A stretch of DNA of 64,000 nt, taken from the NCBI RefSeq assembly GCF_018474015.1, contig NZ_JAHCSG010000002.1, positions 124,001 through 188,000 on the forward strand, given 5' to 3'. Position 1 is the stretch's first letter. Each line of letters begins with the position of its first letter. Both the position numbers and the translations under genes were made by a program. Under the pieces are notes generated by a model. It saw only the letters and a program-made list of their open reading frames with translations. It did not search any database and was not told the DNA's origin. Positions 10,121-20,275 of the stretch are shown piece after piece. Source of the stretch: Williamsia sp. CHRR-6. Lineage in GTDB: Bacteria; Actinomycetota; Actinomycetes; Mycobacteriales; Mycobacteriaceae.

Positions 10121-10582
10121 CTACTTGGGGAATTCGGCTTCCGCGCTGGGGCAGATGAGCCACGTGCCGCCCACCTTGCGGAAGTAGGTGGTCTCGAACT
10201 GCGTCTTCGCCCGTGCCACTGAGCCGCTGACGGTGACTTGGGACGCCGAGATCATCGACGCCTTTATCAGGCTGTCGGTTTCGGCGGACTTGGGTCCGAG
10301 GCTGGCTATCGAATCCTTCACGTCCTTCTTGTCTGCGTCACAGACCACCGATACGGCGCGTGTGGTGTCGCGGGCGACGAGTGCGGCGATGAATGTGCCG
10401 GACGCCGCGGCCACCTGGTCGCGATCGGAGCGGGGTGTCTTCTTCCCGGATGTCGAGATCACCACGACGACGACGACGGCGACGACGGCGAGCAGTGCGA
10501 CGGCCGCGAAGATCAGTCCGACGCGCTTGTTCGACGTTGGGCTGTTGGTTTCGGTAGGGCTGTTGGGTGTTGGTGTGGACAT
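10121..10582 (-). CDS. Single-pass membrane protein with NTF2-like extracytoplasmic domain (unknown)
   Basis: 153 residues: a Thr/Pro/Asn-rich cytoplasmic start, one transmembrane segment (about 21-44, very Val-rich), then a ~105-residue outer domain with two cysteines (VVCDADKK and LICPSAEAEF). The pattern of an N-terminal helix and a C-terminal strand with YFRKVGGTWLIC resembles the lumazine/NTF2-like (DUF4878-type) proteins common in mycobacteria. I do not recognise a specific function. A decayed copy of its 3' end is found upstream at 10755-10812. Confidence 0.75.
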   Translation of the reverse strand: MSTPTPNSPTETNSPTSNKRVGLIFAAVALLAVVAVVVVVVISTSGKKTPRSDRDQVAAASGTFIAALVARDTTRAVSVVCDADKKDVKDSIASLGPKSAETDSLIKASMISASQVTVSGSVARAKTQFETTYFRKVGGTWLICPSAEAEFPK

Positions 10583-10754
10583 CGTGGGCTTTCCGTTCTC
10601 GTGTGTACGAGCCGCGCTGTGGTGCGTTGTCCGGATGCCCCGTCCGTGAGCTCGTGCTTGAGACCATCGGTCACACGAGCGAGTCGGGGGATGAGTGAAA
10701 CCGCTTGCTGCGCTTAGTGAAACTACGCGTTTCGGGGCTCACCCTCCGAAGGCA

Positions 10755-10812
10755 GATTCGGCGCTGGGGACACAAGGACCAGGCGCCGCCCGACTTCTCG
10801 AAGTAGAACGGC
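10755..10812 (-). pseudogene. Decayed duplicate of the C-terminus of the neighbouring membrane protein gene
   Basis: Read on the minus strand this piece encodes FYFEKSGGAWSLCPQR, which aligns with TYFRKVGGTWLICPSA near the end of the 10121-10582 gene. After that point an indel changes frame. Nothing upstream of it is recognisable, so it is a short relic of a tandem duplication. The rest of the 10583-11074 gap contains only the degenerate GGGCGG-type repeats and no gene I can support. Confidence 0.5.
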
Positions 10813-10892
10813 GGCCGATCCGGCATGGCTCGGCTGGTGGCACGCGCGCGCCGGGTCCGGGGTATCCGGAGAAGACCGGTCCGTGACCAGGA

Positions 10893-10940
10893 TTCGCCCA
10901 GCGGGAACTATGGTCCGCTGGGCGGGAACCTGCTCGCTGG
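10893..10940. repeat. Degenerate copies of the GGGCGG-type repeat
   Basis: Two or three imperfect units are visible: CGCCCAGCGGGAACTATGG, then TCCGCTGGGCGGGAAC, then TCGCTGGGCCAGGATGG. The middle one matches the TCCGCTGGGCGGAAA core of the 5.6-kb array. It lies in the gap upstream of the relic at 10755-10812. Confidence 0.55.
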
Positions 10941-11074
10941 GCCAGGATGGGCCAGTGTGCTCGGGTGACGGGGGGTGGGGGTTCACTCACGGGTCGCCCC
11001 AGATCGGTCAGCGCAGCCGGGCGCACTCGCCGTACAGAATTACGACATCTGTTGCCGACTGTACCGGCCGTCGC

Positions 11075-12205
11075 TCAGCGTGCGATCTGCGCCCAACCGT
11101 CGACGTCCTCCGGGCGACGCGGGCCGGGGCCGACGTAGAGCGCTGCCGGCCGCACCAGCTTGCCCAGACGTTTCTGCTCCATGATGTGCGCACACCATCC
11201 GGCTGTCCGACCACAGGTGAACATCGCAGGCATCATGTGCGGCGGCACCTCGGCGAAGTCGAGGATGACCGCAGCCCAGAACTCGACGTTGGTCTCGATG
11301 GCCCGGTCGGGGCGGCGTTCGCGCAGCTCGGTCAACGCGGCCTGCTCCAACGCTGAGGCCACCTCGAATCGGGGAACGCCCAGCTCTTGGGCCGTGCGGC
11401 GCAGCACGCGGGCGCGCGGGTCCTCGGCCCGGTACACCCGGTGCCCGAAGCCCATCAGCTTCTCCTTGCGGTCGAGGATGCCCTTGACCAGGGCGCGGGC
11501 GTCACCGTCGCGTTCGACCTCTTCGATCATCGGCAGCACTCGAGCCGGGGCGCCCCCGTGCAGCGGCCCCGACATCGCGCCGATCGCCCCCGACAGCGAC
11601 GCGGCCACATCGGCACCGGTCGAGGCGATCACGCGGGCGGTGAAGGTGGAGGCGTTCATGCCGTGTTCGGCCGCGCTCACCCAGTAGGCGTCGATGGCCC
11701 GGGTGTGCGCCGGATCGGGTTCGCCCTTCCAGCGGGTCATGAAACGCGAAGTGACGGTGTCACATTCGTCGATCACCGACTGCGGCACCGCCGGCTGGTG
11801 GATACCTCGGGCCGATTGCGCGACATAGGACAGCGCCATCACCGAGGCGCGTGCGAGGTTGTTGCGGGCGGTGGCGTCGTCGATGTCGAGCAGGGGACGG
11901 TAGCCCCAGATGGGTGCCAACATGGCCAATCCGGCCTGAACGTCCACGCGCACATCGCCGGTGTGGATGGGCAGCGGGAAGGGTTCGGCGGGCGGCAGTC
12001 CGTCGCCGAAACGGCCGTCGACCAACAACGCCCACACGTCGGAGAACGTCACCCGGTTCTCCACGAGGTCCTCGATGTCGACGCCGCGATAGCGCAGGTT
12101 GCCGCCCGCCTTGTCCGGCTCGGCGATCTGGGTGGTGAACGCGGTGACGCCTTCGAGCCCCTCGACGAAGTCGGCGGGCGCGCCGGTGGTTGCTGACTCG
12201 GTCAT
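11075..12205 (-). CDS. citA: Citrate synthase 2 (CitA type)
   Basis: A 376-residue citrate synthase (oxaloacetate plus acetyl-CoA to citrate). Catalytic histidines are in GPLHGGAP and GFGHRVYR. The third catalytic position, Asp in NVDFYTG of the GltA at 18956-20275, is Glu here (ETNVEFWAAV), as I recall for mycobacterial CitA (Rv0889c). ATG 12205 was chosen because AAGGAG precedes it by about 10 bases; the longer frame adds only basic residues. The protein is shorter than GltA and lacks its N-terminal extension. It may use a different acyl-CoA or have altered kinetics. Confidence 0.9.
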   Translation of the reverse strand: MTESATTGAPADFVEGLEGVTAFTTQIAEPDKAGGNLRYRGVDIEDLVENRVTFSDVWALLVDGRFGDGLPPAEPFPLPIHTGDVRVDVQAGLAMLAPIWGYRPLLDIDDATARNNLARASVMALSYVAQSARGIHQPAVPQSVIDECDTVTSRFMTRWKGEPDPAHTRAIDAYWVSAAEHGMNASTFTARVIASTGADVAASLSGAIGAMSGPLHGGAPARVLPMIEEVERDGDARALVKGILDRKEKLMGFGHRVYRAEDPRARVLRRTAQELGVPRFEVASALEQAALTELRERRPDRAIETNVEFWAAVILDFAEVPPHMMPAMFTCGRTAGWCAHIMEQKRLGKLVRPAALYVGPGPRRPEDVDGWAQIAR

Positions 12206-12348
12206 GGTTCGTCGACTCCTTCGTCGGCACACTGCAGTTGTCGTCGGTGCCGCGTCCGCGTGCGCCCGTACCCACGGACTCTAACGCTCGTCCCGCCAGT
12301 CCTTACCGGTGAGTACGAATTGCGGACGGGGGCGTACCTTGTAACAAC

Positions 12349-13026
12349 GTGAACGGTGAATCTGTCGACGTCGCGGGCCTGCGGGTGGGGTACGGACGCA
12401 CTGGGGACGATGATCTCGAGGCCGACTGGTTGACCGGCGACCCACCCTGGTTGGACCTGTTCACCCGGTGGCTGGCCGACGGGGTGTCTGCTGCGATTCC
12501 CGAACCCAACGCCATGGTGGTGGCCACCGTGGACGCCGACGGGATGCCCTCGACCCGGACCGTGTTGTGCAAGGGCGTCGACGAGCGCGGGATCGTCTTC
12601 TACACCGGCTACGGCTCGGACAAGGGCACCCACCTCGCCGCGCGACCGGTGGCATCGGCCACCTTCCCGTGGATCGCGGTGGAGCGGCAGGTGCACTTTC
12701 GGGGGCCGGTGGTGCGAATCAGTCGTGAGGAGACCGCCGCCTACTGGGCCACTCGCCCGCGCGGGTCGCAGCTGGGTGCGCACGCCTCCGATCAGTCCCG
12801 ACCGATCGCCTCGCGCGCGGAGCTGCTCGCCCAGGCGCAGCGGGTGGCCCAGCGCTTCGGTGGTGAGGACGGCACCGATCCGGTCGAGGTGCCCGAGACG
12901 TGGGGAGGCTTCCGCATCGAGCCGACCGTGGTGGAGTTCTGGCAGGGGCGAGCGAACCGGTTGCACAATCGAATTCGCGCCACCCGGAACGATCGGGGCT
13001 GGGACATCGGCAGATTCCAGCCGTGA
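12349..13026 (+). CDS. pdxH: Pyridoxamine 5'-phosphate oxidase
   Basis: 225 residues from GTG 12349. This FMN enzyme oxidises pyridoxamine- or pyridoxine-phosphate to pyridoxal phosphate. Visible family motifs are PSTRTVLCKGVDERGIVFYTGYGSDKG (FMN phosphate-binding region), the QVHFRGPV strand, the SRPI turn and the C-terminal signature FWQGRANRLHNRI, which closes the active site. It is divergent from citA with a 143-bp gap and is followed closely by an MFS gene on the same strand. Confidence 0.93.
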   Translation: MNGESVDVAGLRVGYGRTGDDDLEADWLTGDPPWLDLFTRWLADGVSAAIPEPNAMVVATVDADGMPSTRTVLCKGVDERGIVFYTGYGSDKGTHLAARPVASATFPWIAVERQVHFRGPVVRISREETAAYWATRPRGSQLGAHASDQSRPIASRAELLAQAQRVAQRFGGEDGTDPVEVPETWGGFRIEPTVVEFWQGRANRLHNRIRATRNDRGWDIGRFQP

Positions 13027-13057
13027 CAGCGGCCACGCTCCGGGCGATGGCGTGCTG

Positions 13058-14326
13058 ATGGCGAGCATCTTCGCCGACACCACACCACTACGCAGCCCGC
13101 ACTTCCGGCGCCTGTGGATCACCCAGATCATCACCGTCATCGGGGCGCAGCTGACTGCGGTCACCGTGCCTGCCCAGCTCTACGAGATCACCGGCAGCTC
13201 AGCCTATGTGGGGCTGGCGGGATTGTTCGGTCTGGTGCCGCTGGTGGTGTTCGGGCTGTGGGGCGGGGCGCTGGCAGACGTGTTCGACCGCCGCATGTTG
13301 TTGATCGTCTCGACTCTGGGCCTGATCGGTACCAGCGCACTGTTCTGGTTGCAGGCGGCCGCCGGTGTGAACAACGTGTGGTTGATCCTGTGCCTGTTCG
13401 CGGTGCAGCAGGCGTTTTTCGCGGTCAACTCGCCCACCCGCTCAGCCATCATCCCCAAAATCGTGGCCACCAAGGATCTGCCTGCGGCGAACTCGTTGAA
13501 CTTCACCGTCTTTCAGGCTGGCTCGATCGGCGGTCCGTTGGTGGGCGGGATCTTGTTGCCGCAGTTGGGTTATTCGTGGCTGTACCTGGCCGACACCTTG
13601 TTCCTGTTCGCCACGCTGTGGGCGGTGGTGTTGCTGCCCTCGCTCAAGCCCGAACCGAGCGCCGACGGCCCCTCGACGGCCGGCTTGCGCTCGGTGATCG
13701 ACGGATTCCGTTACCTCAGTGGACAACCGGTGCTGCTGATGTCGTTCGTCGTCGACCTGATCGCGATGATCTTCGGCATGCCGCGGGCCTTGTTCCCGCA
13801 GATGGCCCACGAGAACTTCGGTGGACCCGACAACGGTGGGTTGGCGTTCGCGTTGCTGTTCGCCGCCATCCCGGCGGGTGCGGTGATCGGTGGGGTGTTC
13901 TCCGGCTGGGTGTCGCAGGTGCAGCGGCAGGGATTGGCGGTCATCGTCTGCATCGTCATCTGGGGTGCGTCGGTGGCGGTGGCCGGGTTCGCACTGTTCT
14001 TCGCCGACGGCGAGGCGATCCCGGTGCTGCCCATCGTGGTGGTGGCGCTGATGGTCGGTGGTGCCGCCGACATGGCGTCGGCGTCGTTTCGGCAGTCGAT
14101 GCTGCAGACGGCGGCCAGCGACGATGTGCGCGGCCGCCTGCAGGGGGTGTTCACCGTGGTGGTGGCGGGCGGCCCGCGGATCGCCGACGTGGCCCACGGC
14201 GGTGCTGCGGCGGTGGCAGGAGTTGCTGCCACCACCGCCGGCGGTGGCGTGGCCGTGGTGATCTTGACCGTCGTGTCGGCATTCCTCGTCCCCGCCTTCG
14301 TACGCTATCGCTTGGTGCAACGCTGA
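13058..14326 (+). CDS. MFS transporter, EntS-like
   Basis: A 422-residue membrane carrier with 10-12 helices. It starts MASIFADTTPLRSPHFRRLWITQIITVIG, the usual opening of enterobactin-exporter-like (EntS) MFS proteins, and has the motif A variant GALADVFDRRMLL. The nearest in-frame starts are GTG 13052 and ATG 13058; ribosome sites are weak for both. It sits 31 bp after pdxH. Relatives export siderophores or drugs, but no siderophore genes are nearby, so the substrate is open. Confidence 0.8.
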   Translation: MASIFADTTPLRSPHFRRLWITQIITVIGAQLTAVTVPAQLYEITGSSAYVGLAGLFGLVPLVVFGLWGGALADVFDRRMLLIVSTLGLIGTSALFWLQAAAGVNNVWLILCLFAVQQAFFAVNSPTRSAIIPKIVATKDLPAANSLNFTVFQAGSIGGPLVGGILLPQLGYSWLYLADTLFLFATLWAVVLLPSLKPEPSADGPSTAGLRSVIDGFRYLSGQPVLLMSFVVDLIAMIFGMPRALFPQMAHENFGGPDNGGLAFALLFAAIPAGAVIGGVFSGWVSQVQRQGLAVIVCIVIWGASVAVAGFALFFADGEAIPVLPIVVVALMVGGAADMASASFRQSMLQTAASDDVRGRLQGVFTVVVAGGPRIADVAHGGAAAVAGVAATTAGGGVAVVILTVVSAFLVPAFVRYRLVQR

Positions 14327-14351
14327 ACGCTCAGGCGGAGAGGGGCAGGCG

Positions 14352-15119
14352 ATGAAGGAAACACACGCGCGTGTCGTCGTCTCGGCTCTGCTGCTGCTCG
14401 CCGGTGTCGTGGTGTATCTGGTCGCGGTGTGGACCACGCGAGGCCAGACCCTGGACCAGCGCGCCTTCGACGGCATGCTGGGCTCCGATTCGTGGCGAAT
14501 GGTGTTGCACCGCTTCGGTTTCTATACCGTCACCGATCCTCGACTGTGGGCGGTGGGCGGATCGGCGGTGATCGTCCTGGGTCTGATCGCGCGCCGAGGT
14601 GCCTCCATCCTGGCCCTGTTGATCCTGCCCGTCGTCGGGGTGGTGGCGGCGCGACTGCTGCGTACGGTCATCCTGCCGCGTCCCGAGCTGATCGAGATCG
14701 TGCGTGCGGGCTTCAACACGTTCCCCAGCGGTCACACCGCCGCGGCGGCGGGCTGTGTGGCTGCAGTGGTGCGTGCCGCGCCCCGGCCGCTGAGTCCGGT
14801 GATCGCCATCGGTGGCGCCATGTGGCTCACGGTGGTCGGTCAGGGGTTGATGGAGGTGGGTGCGCATCGACCCAGCGACATCATCGGATCGCTGCTGCTG
14901 GTGGGTGCGCTGCTCATCCTGCCGCCGGGCACCCGGTTCGACACCGGGTACCGGCCGCTGTCGGTCCTGGTCGTCATCGGTGTCGGTGCGGTGGGTCCGC
15001 TGCTGTGGTGGGCGCACACCGGGCATGCCGTGCTCGCCGTGATCGGGGTGGTGGCGGCCGGGGTCTTCGGTCTGCTGACACTGGGTCCCACCCGCCGATC
15101 CGGGTCACGTAGTCGTTGA
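14352..15119 (+). CDS. PAP2-superfamily membrane phosphatase
   Basis: 255 residues with six predicted helices. The three PAP2 motifs are present: RTVILPRP (104-111), PSGH with H128, and HRPSDIIG with H172 and D176, forming the charge-relay pair at the membrane face. Such enzymes remove phosphate from lipid phosphates such as undecaprenyl pyrophosphate or phosphatidic acid. It lies 25 bp after the MFS gene and may share its transcript. Confidence 0.85.
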   Translation: MKETHARVVVSALLLLAGVVVYLVAVWTTRGQTLDQRAFDGMLGSDSWRMVLHRFGFYTVTDPRLWAVGGSAVIVLGLIARRGASILALLILPVVGVVAARLLRTVILPRPELIEIVRAGFNTFPSGHTAAAAGCVAAVVRAAPRPLSPVIAIGGAMWLTVVGQGLMEVGAHRPSDIIGSLLLVGALLILPPGTRFDTGYRPLSVLVVIGVGAVGPLLWWAHTGHAVLAVIGVVAAGVFGLLTLGPTRRSGSRSR

Positions 15120-15136
15120 CCCCGACGGCGTCGAAC

Positions 15137-15390
15137 GTGCCGAAATAACGCGTCGACAGTGCCGAAATAACGCGTCGACAGTGCCGAAACAGCGTGTCGA
15201 ACGTGCCGAAATAACGCGTCGACAGTGCCGAAATAACGCGTCGAACGTGCCGAAATAACGCGTCGACAGTGCCGAAACAGCGTGTCGACAGTGCCGAACA
15301 AGGCGAAGTTCGATTTGGACACGGTGGATGCCTTACTTCGGCACGGTGGATGCCTTACTTCGGCACGGTGGACGCCTCGTTTCGGCACGG
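15137..15390. repeat. 22-bp tandem repeat array with an inverted arm (GTGCCGA family)
   Basis: Seven direct 22-bp units start at 15137, 15159, 15181, 15203, 15225, 15247 and 15269 with core GTGCCGAAATAACGCGTCGA; a truncated eighth is at 15291. Three units of a diverged version follow in inverted orientation at 15321, 15343 and 15365 (minus-strand core GTGCCGAAGTAAGGCATCCA). The array fills the 285-bp convergent gap between the PAP2 and pxpC genes. Two related units occur at 52091-52140. There are no unique spacers, so this is not a CRISPR array. Confidence 0.95.
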
Positions 15391-15404
15391 TGGATGCACC
15401 TGTG

Positions 15405-16280
15405 TCAGGTGTGCAAGCGCACCTCGGTACCGGGCCGTAGTTGGGCGGCGAGGTCGAGCGAACGGGCGGTGAGCACGGCGACCACCGGGTAGCCGCCCGT
15501 CACGGGATGATCGGCTAGAAAGATCACGGGTTGTCCGCCCGGAGGCATCTGCACCGACCCCAGCGCGATTCCCTCGGAGGCGACGGTGTCGCTGCCAGGG
15601 CGAAGCCGAGGCACGGTGCTGCCGGGGGCGGGGTCGAGCCGCACCCCGATCCGGTCGCTTGCTGCGGCGACCAGCCATCGACCGGCGGTCAGGGCGGCGG
15701 GGTCGAGTAGGGCGTCGGCGCGTGGACCGGGCTCACACCGTAGCGACACGGGCGCGTGGAGGGCAGGTGGGGGAGTGGGCGGTGCGACTGTGACGGCAGG
15801 CCACGCCCCGGCGTCATCGCCGATCGGGAGCACCACGCCCGCCGTCACCGCCGGCGGGCCCAACCCGGAGAGGGTGTCGGTGGATCGTGACCCCAACACC
15901 GGCTGCACACCGATACCGCCGCGCACCGCGAGGTAGCTGCGTACCCCCGATGTAGGCGGGTCGACTGTGATCGAGGAGCCGGCTGGCACCGCGAAACCGG
16001 CGCAGTGTCCCATCGGTGTGCCGTCGCGGTGAACCTGAGCCGGGGCGCCGGTCACCACGACGAACACCTCAGCGTTGGCGGTGAATGCCAGTGCGCCCAT
16101 GGTCATCTCGATGACGGCAGCGCCGATGACGTTGCCCACCAGACGATTGGCCAACGCGAACGCCCCCCGGTCGGCGGCCCCGGATGGTGGTACGCCCAGA
16201 TGTGCCCGACCCGAACGGCCCAGGTCCTGCACAGTGGTCGACCCGCCCGCTGCGATGATCGTCAGGCTGCGTGTCAACAC
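15405..16280 (-). CDS. pxpC: 5-oxoprolinase subunit C, biotin-dependent carboxyltransferase family
   Basis: 291 residues from GTG 16280, which overlaps the end of pxpB. The N-terminus reads GGSTTVQDLGRSGRAHLGVPPSGAADRGA, the diagnostic KipA/PxpC motif. The C-terminus holds the conserved GG.PVIFLADHPVTGGYPVVA segment. With PxpA and PxpB it forms the ATP-dependent 5-oxoprolinase that returns 5-oxoproline to glutamate. No pxpA (LamB/YcsF family) gene is in the window. Confidence 0.88.
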   Translation of the reverse strand: MLTRSLTIIAAGGSTTVQDLGRSGRAHLGVPPSGAADRGAFALANRLVGNVIGAAVIEMTMGALAFTANAEVFVVVTGAPAQVHRDGTPMGHCAGFAVPAGSSITVDPPTSGVRSYLAVRGGIGVQPVLGSRSTDTLSGLGPPAVTAGVVLPIGDDAGAWPAVTVAPPTPPPALHAPVSLRCEPGPRADALLDPAALTAGRWLVAAASDRIGVRLDPAPGSTVPRLRPGSDTVASEGIALGSVQMPPGGQPVIFLADHPVTGGYPVVAVLTARSLDLAAQLRPGTEVRLHT

Positions 16281-16954
16281 GGTTCGAATCGCACGGTGCG
16301 GCCGGGTCCCAGCAGGGCGGGCGGTTGCGCGGTCACATCCCACAGTGGCTCATCGCCTGTGCGGATCACCCTATGTCCCAACAGGTTCCACCCACCAGGA
16401 CTCTCCCGCGGGTACACTGCGCTGTAGCCGGCGGCCACCGCAACCGAGCCGGCAGGTACCGACGGGCGCGCGGTGGCACGGCGCCCCAGGCTGCACAGTG
16501 CCGCCGCCGCCGAGCCGGTCGGCGGGCTGGTGTCGGGGACCAGATATCCGAATCCGGGTGCGAAACCGACGAATTGGACCCTCCAGGTGAGCTGCGAATG
16601 GGCGGAGATCACGTCGTTGACACTGCATCCGATGGCCTGCGCCACCTCCGGTAGGTCGGCTCCTTCATAGGCGACGGCGATGCTCACCGTCTGGCCCACC
16701 TCGAACCCGTCCGCGTCCTCGGCGGGTGTGTCACGCAGCGCGCGGCGCACCCCGAGCCGATCGAGCCCAGCCCCACTCTCGGCCTGCACCAGCACGGTCT
16801 GTGCTGCCGGGATCACGTCGATCACCGCCGGCAGGGCCCCGGCCGCCATCGCCGCGCGTAGCCGCTGCGCTGCCCGCACCGCGCCACGCCACGGCACCTC
16901 GTGATCGCTGAAATCGAGCAGCACTGCGTCGTGTCCGGCCGGGAGTTCACGCAT
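16274..16954 (-). CDS. pxpB: 5-oxoprolinase subunit B (KipI family)
   Basis: 226 residues from ATG 16954. Family signatures are QFVGFAPGFGYL in the middle and PAGSVAVAAGYSAVYPRESPGGWNLLG near the C-terminus. It is the partner of PxpC, with which it overlaps by a few bases. B. subtilis KipI was first known as an inhibitor of the sporulation kinase KinA, but the conserved role is in oxoproline metabolism. It is divergent from galM with a gap of only 48 bp, which must hold both promoters. Confidence 0.88.
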   Translation of the reverse strand: MRELPAGHDAVLLDFSDHEVPWRGAVRAAQRLRAAMAAGALPAVIDVIPAAQTVLVQAESGAGLDRLGVRRALRDTPAEDADGFEVGQTVSIAVAYEGADLPEVAQAIGCSVNDVISAHSQLTWRVQFVGFAPGFGYLVPDTSPPTGSAAAALCSLGRRATARPSVPAGSVAVAAGYSAVYPRESPGGWNLLGHRVIRTGDEPLWDVTAQPPALLGPGRTVRFEPC

Positions 16955-17002
16955 GCCCACAACGCTACGTCCGGCATCGTCGGCGTGTGTCAGACTCGCA
17001 AG

Positions 17003-17944
17003 GTGGCCGAGTACCGGATTACTGCAGGCGATTACAGCGCGATCCTCGTCGGGCGCGGCGCGGCGCTTCGTGAGCTCCGGTTCGGCGACCGCCTGCTGAC
17101 CGAGACCTGGGAGGTGCCCGAGGGCACCAAACCTCCGATGTCGGCCGGGCTGGTCCTGGCACCGTGGCCCAATCGGGTGGCCGACGGCCGCTTCACCTTC
17201 GCCGGGGTCGAGCACCACCTTGAGCTGACTGAACCGGCCCGCGGAAACGCCATCCACGGTTTCGTGCGCACAGTCGACTTCGCCGTCGTCGACGTGGCCA
17301 CCGACGCCGTCGCGTTCACCGTCGACGTGGGGCGCCACCCGGGCTGGCCGTTCGACCTCACCCTCGGAGTGCACTATCAGCTGGCCGCTGACACCGGCCT
17401 CACCGTCACCCTGACCGCCAGCAACGTCGGCGACGGTGCGGCACCGTTCGCGCTGGGACATCACGCCTTCGTGCGCTGCGGCGATGCCCCGATCGACGAC
17501 TGCCTGGTGCATCTGCCCGCGGCCTCGATGCAGCCCGTGGACGCCCAACGGCAACTGCCCCAGGGTGATCCGGTGTCGGTGGCGGGCACCGAGTTCGACT
17601 TTCGCACCCCGCGCGCGCTGGCGGGCACCTGGTTGGACACCCCGCTCACCGACCTGACCGCCACTGACGGTCGCTTTCGGCACCGGGTGAGCGCACCCGA
17701 TGGCGCGACCACCGAGCTGTGGACCGATCTCAACTTCGGCTGGGTTCAGGTGTTCACCGCCGACCCCGCGAAGGGGCAGGAATTTCCCGGCCGGGGTCGC
17801 GCACTGGCCATCGAACCGATGACCGCGCCCCCCGACGCGCTGGCCACCGGTCACGATCTGATCACGATGGAGCCGGGTCAATCATGGACCGGCACATGGG
17901 GATTGGTGCAATTCGAGCGATTCGGACCGGAGACGCCCGCGTGA
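17003..17944 (+). CDS. Aldose 1-epimerase family protein
   Basis: 313 residues from GTG 17003; GTG 16985 is the alternative, and neither has a good ribosome site. The beta-sandwich mutarotase family is recognised from GNAIHGFVR (substrate-binding His), LGHHAFV (second His) and the catalytic Glu in LAIEPMTAPPDAL near the C-terminus. It interconverts alpha and beta anomers of aldoses. It overlaps the sugar kinase gene by GTGA, so the two probably work in one hexose pathway. Confidence 0.85.
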   Translation: MAEYRITAGDYSAILVGRGAALRELRFGDRLLTETWEVPEGTKPPMSAGLVLAPWPNRVADGRFTFAGVEHHLELTEPARGNAIHGFVRTVDFAVVDVATDAVAFTVDVGRHPGWPFDLTLGVHYQLAADTGLTVTLTASNVGDGAAPFALGHHAFVRCGDAPIDDCLVHLPAASMQPVDAQRQLPQGDPVSVAGTEFDFRTPRALAGTWLDTPLTDLTATDGRFRHRVSAPDGATTELWTDLNFGWVQVFTADPAKGQEFPGRGRALAIEPMTAPPDALATGHDLITMEPGQSWTGTWGLVQFERFGPETPA

Positions 17945-18885
17945 AGGAGGTCGTGGTCTGCGGCGAGGCGCTGGTCGACCTCGTCCTCGATGAGCGCCTC
18001 GCCTCGATCGGCTCGCCGCTCCCGCCGCTGGTGCCCGCACTCGGTGGGGGTCCGTTCAACGTCTCGGTGGCGTTGGGCCGACTCGGCTCGGCGGTGTCGT
18101 TCTGCTCGCGGGTCTCCACCGACCGATTCGGTGCCGAGATCATCGCCGCCCTGCGTGCGGCCGGTGTGGATCTGTCTGTGCTGCAACGTGATCCCGCCCC
18201 AACGTCGTTGGCGTTGGCCTCCATCGGGGCCGGGGGTGCGGCCAGCTACAGCTTCTACGTCGAGGGCACCGCAGACCGTCTGGTCACCGATCCGGGGCCG
18301 CTACCGGGAACGGTGGCAGCCCTGTGTTTCGGCACCCTGTCGTTGGTACTCGAACCCGGGGCGTCGGTGTACGAGCAGATGATGCACACCCATCACGCGC
18401 ACGGTCGGTTGATCATGGTCGACCCCAACATCCGGCCGGTGATGATCGCCGACCCTGACGCCTACCGTGCGCGCCTGACAACCTGGCTCCCGGCGATCGA
18501 TGTGATCAAGGTCTCCGATGACGACGCGGACTGGTTGGCCCAGGGCCCATACGGATCCACGCCGGCGGATTGGCTGGCGGCCGGGGTGGGCGCGGTGGTG
18601 CTCACGCGTGGTGCCGGCGGCTTGTCGGTCACCACCGCCCGCGGCGAGACGACTGTGGCGGCACCGCAGGTGAGCACCGTCGACACGATCGGTGCCGGAG
18701 ACACCGTGGTGGGCGCGTTGCTGCACTGGCTGGGCGTCCACGACGCGCTGGGGCAACGTCAGATCCGCGATCTCGAACCCGATCTGTGGGGTGCTGCGTT
18801 GACCTTCGCGGCGCGTGCGGCGGCGGTGACCGTTTCGCGTGCGGGCGCCGACCCTCCGTGGGCACGCGAGCTCGCCAACAGCTAG
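17941..18885 (+). CDS. PfkB-family carbohydrate kinase (fructokinase-like)
   Basis: 314 residues from GTG 17941. N-terminal ribokinase-fold motif GGGPFNVSVALGRLGS (about 35-50), and the C-terminal signature DTIGAGDTVVGALL with the catalytic base Asp in GAGD. It phosphorylates a sugar using ATP; the sequence is closest in style to fructokinases. It is translationally coupled to the aldose epimerase. The exact sugar cannot be read from the sequence. Confidence 0.85.
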   Translation: MKEVVVCGEALVDLVLDERLASIGSPLPPLVPALGGGPFNVSVALGRLGSAVSFCSRVSTDRFGAEIIAALRAAGVDLSVLQRDPAPTSLALASIGAGGAASYSFYVEGTADRLVTDPGPLPGTVAALCFGTLSLVLEPGASVYEQMMHTHHAHGRLIMVDPNIRPVMIADPDAYRARLTTWLPAIDVIKVSDDDADWLAQGPYGSTPADWLAAGVGAVVLTRGAGGLSVTTARGETTVAAPQVSTVDTIGAGDTVVGALLHWLGVHDALGQRQIRDLEPDLWGAALTFAARAAAVTVSRAGADPPWARELANS

Positions 18886-18955
18886 GTTGGGCAAAGGCAA
18901 CAGCACATCTGGATCCGGCCCACCAGGTCATCCAGCCAGTCGAGAAGGGGCCCGC

Positions 18956-20271
<1,316 letters not shown>

Positions 20272-20275
<4 letters not shown>

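Noticed and set aside
15137-15390. Possible CRISPR array
   Set aside because: The 22-bp units are directly abutting with no unique spacers, and there are no cas genes in the window.
16278-16300. tRNA-like GGTTCGAATCG sequence
   Set aside because: It lies at the overlapped coding ends of pxpB/pxpC and no cloverleaf can be formed around it.
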